Source: Salinigranum salinum
GTDB lineage: Archaea > Halobacteriota > Halobacteria > Halobacteriales > Haloferacaceae
Direction of reading: 5' to 3'
Length of the DNA stretch: 64,000 nt
Assembly (NCBI RefSeq): GCF_009176545.1
Contig: NZ_VTOJ01000001.1
Coordinates: forward strand, 1,798,001 to 1,862,000
The position numbers and the translations under genes are program-made. The first letter of the stretch is position 1; every line of letters begins with the position of its first letter. The notes under the pieces were generated by a model. It ran no database searches. It saw nothing but the letters and a program-made list of their open reading frames with translations, and was not told the origin of the DNA. Below, piece after piece: positions 63,236-64,000 of this stretch.

Positions 63236-64000
63236 ATGAGCTTCCTCCTGCAGGCATCGGCGATCATCGACGCCATCGCGAGCCCGGGGCTGCTGCTCGC
63301 GGCGTTTGCAGGTGGCGCGTTCGGTGCGGCGCTCGGCGCGCTGCCAGCGTTCTGTTTCACCGGCTTCATGGTCATCGCCGGGGAAGCCGCGGCGTTCGCC
63401 AGCGGTGACCTCTCCGGTTCGATCACCGGTTCGATCGCCTTCGGTACGGTGTTCGGCCCACACATCTCCTTCGCCGGCGGTGCGGCCGCCGCAGCGTACG
63501 CGGCGAAGAAAGGGTACATGGACTTCGGCTTCGACTACCACGAGGCGAAGAACATCCCCGCGGCGCTCGGGACGCAGCCCGACGTCCTCGCCGTCGGTGG
63601 GCTGTTCGGGATCTTCGGCTACATCGTGACGACGATCTCCGCGAACCTCGCGGCGCCGTGGGACCCGATCGCGATCGCAGTCGTCCTCTCGGCGGTCGCA
63701 CACCGGCTCGTGTTCGGCTACGACCTGATCGGTGACGTCCGCGGCGGTGGCCTCTTCGACATGGGACCGTTCGAGCGCGAAGAGATGCGCCCGGCGTCCA
63801 GCGACGCCGCGGCGATGACCGACGGCGGCGAACCGGCCACGGACGGTGGCACGGCCAAACAGCGCCTCGCTACCGAGCCGTGGCTGCCCCACCAGTACGA
63901 GTGGGGCAACGTCGCGATGATCGGCCTCACCGCGGGCCTCATCGGCGGCGTCACGGCACTGACGACCGGGAGCCCGTTCCTGGCGTTCGGTATCAGCGCC
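63236..64000 (+). CDS. Probable glycerol uptake membrane protein (partial, runs off the window)
   Basis: The first 255 residues of a polytopic membrane protein; the ORF has no stop before the window ends. About five hydrophobic segments are seen (AAFAGGAFGAALGALPAFCFT, SGSITGSIAFGTVFGP, VLAVGGLFGIFGYIVTTISAN and others), with an acidic loop near residues 175-215 (EEMRPASSDAAAM, GGEPATDGGTAK). It is not an aquaporin family member (no NPA seen). The ATG follows the glpK stop directly, and in Haloferax volcanii the ORF at this position next to glpK has been proposed as a glycerol facilitator; the role here is by position. Confidence 0.7.
   Translation, partial: MSFLLQASAIIDAIASPGLLLAAFAGGAFGAALGALPAFCFTGFMVIAGEAAAFASGDLSGSITGSIAFGTVFGPHISFAGGAAAAAYAAKKGYMDFGFDYHEAKNIPAALGTQPDVLAVGGLFGIFGYIVTTISANLAAPWDPIAIAVVLSAVAHRLVFGYDLIGDVRGGGLFDMGPFEREEMRPASSDAAAMTDGGEPATDGGTAKQRLATEPWLPHQYEWGNVAMIGLTAGLIGGVTALTTGSPFLAFGISA

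Overview
The window is a gene-dense stretch of a haloarchaeal (class Halobacteria) chromosome. It is very GC-rich with strong third-position G/C bias, its proteins are rich in Asp and Glu, and many genes have an archaeal TATA box 26-29 bp before the start codon, which implies leaderless transcripts. Its gene families are also typical: gyrBA beside top6BA, a 20S proteasome beta subunit, HalOD1 proteins, DUF555 (UPF0212), twin-arginine lipoproteins and a dha/glp glycerol region. I saw no rRNA, tRNA, CRISPR array or transposase.

Layout. 1-280: the end of an ABC-transporter ATPase. 413-3917: an AMP-forming acyl-CoA synthetase divergent from an AtoE-type short-chain fatty-acid transporter. 4040-9494: nucleoside salvage (cytidine deaminase, uridine phosphorylase), a PAS histidine kinase, small membrane proteins and an NDH-2-like flavoprotein. 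9780-11403: a winged-helix regulator divergent from arginase. 11440-19903: gyrB-gyrA divergent from top6B-top6A. 19905-20988: a CDGSH protein and a metallo-beta-lactamase-fold protein.

21116-27395 is the most unusual part. Two divergent, tightly packed operons encode a type I phosphodiesterase and an inositol-3-phosphate synthase on one side, and a TatD-like hydrolase, a sugar-phosphate isomerase, a UbiA prenyltransferase and a second isomerase on the other. This closely matches the bacterial/algal ebo gene set (EboB, C, E, F). A different sugar-phosphate cyclase (Ino1 type) stands in for EboD, EboE is duplicated and EboA is missing. I infer a pathway to a prenylated cyclitol-type product.

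27557-43549: mixed housekeeping genes (ATP-dependent DNA ligase, a glutamate-cysteine-ligase-like protein, proteasome beta, PurM, glycerate 2-kinase, thioesterase, DUF151 nuclease) and several small membrane or zinc-finger proteins. An S2P-type protease overlaps a TraB-like membrane protein at 36549-38857, next to a 530-bp non-coding stretch with 35-37 bp tandem repeats. 43623-46823: two paralogous lipoproteins flank a DUF4397 lipoprotein and a small winged-helix protein. 46936-50121 is ileS; 50204-52018 is a six-helix chemotaxis-type transducer.

52212-64000 is a glycerol/dihydroxyacetone island: dhaKLM, an HPr protein, a GlpA paralogue lacking the iron-sulphur tail, two HalOD1 proteins, glpA-glpB-glpC, glpK and a probable membrane facilitator cut by the window end. 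Together they cover entry of glycerol by glycerol kinase and membrane glycerol-3-phosphate dehydrogenase, and of dihydroxyacetone by a phosphoenolpyruvate-linked kinase.
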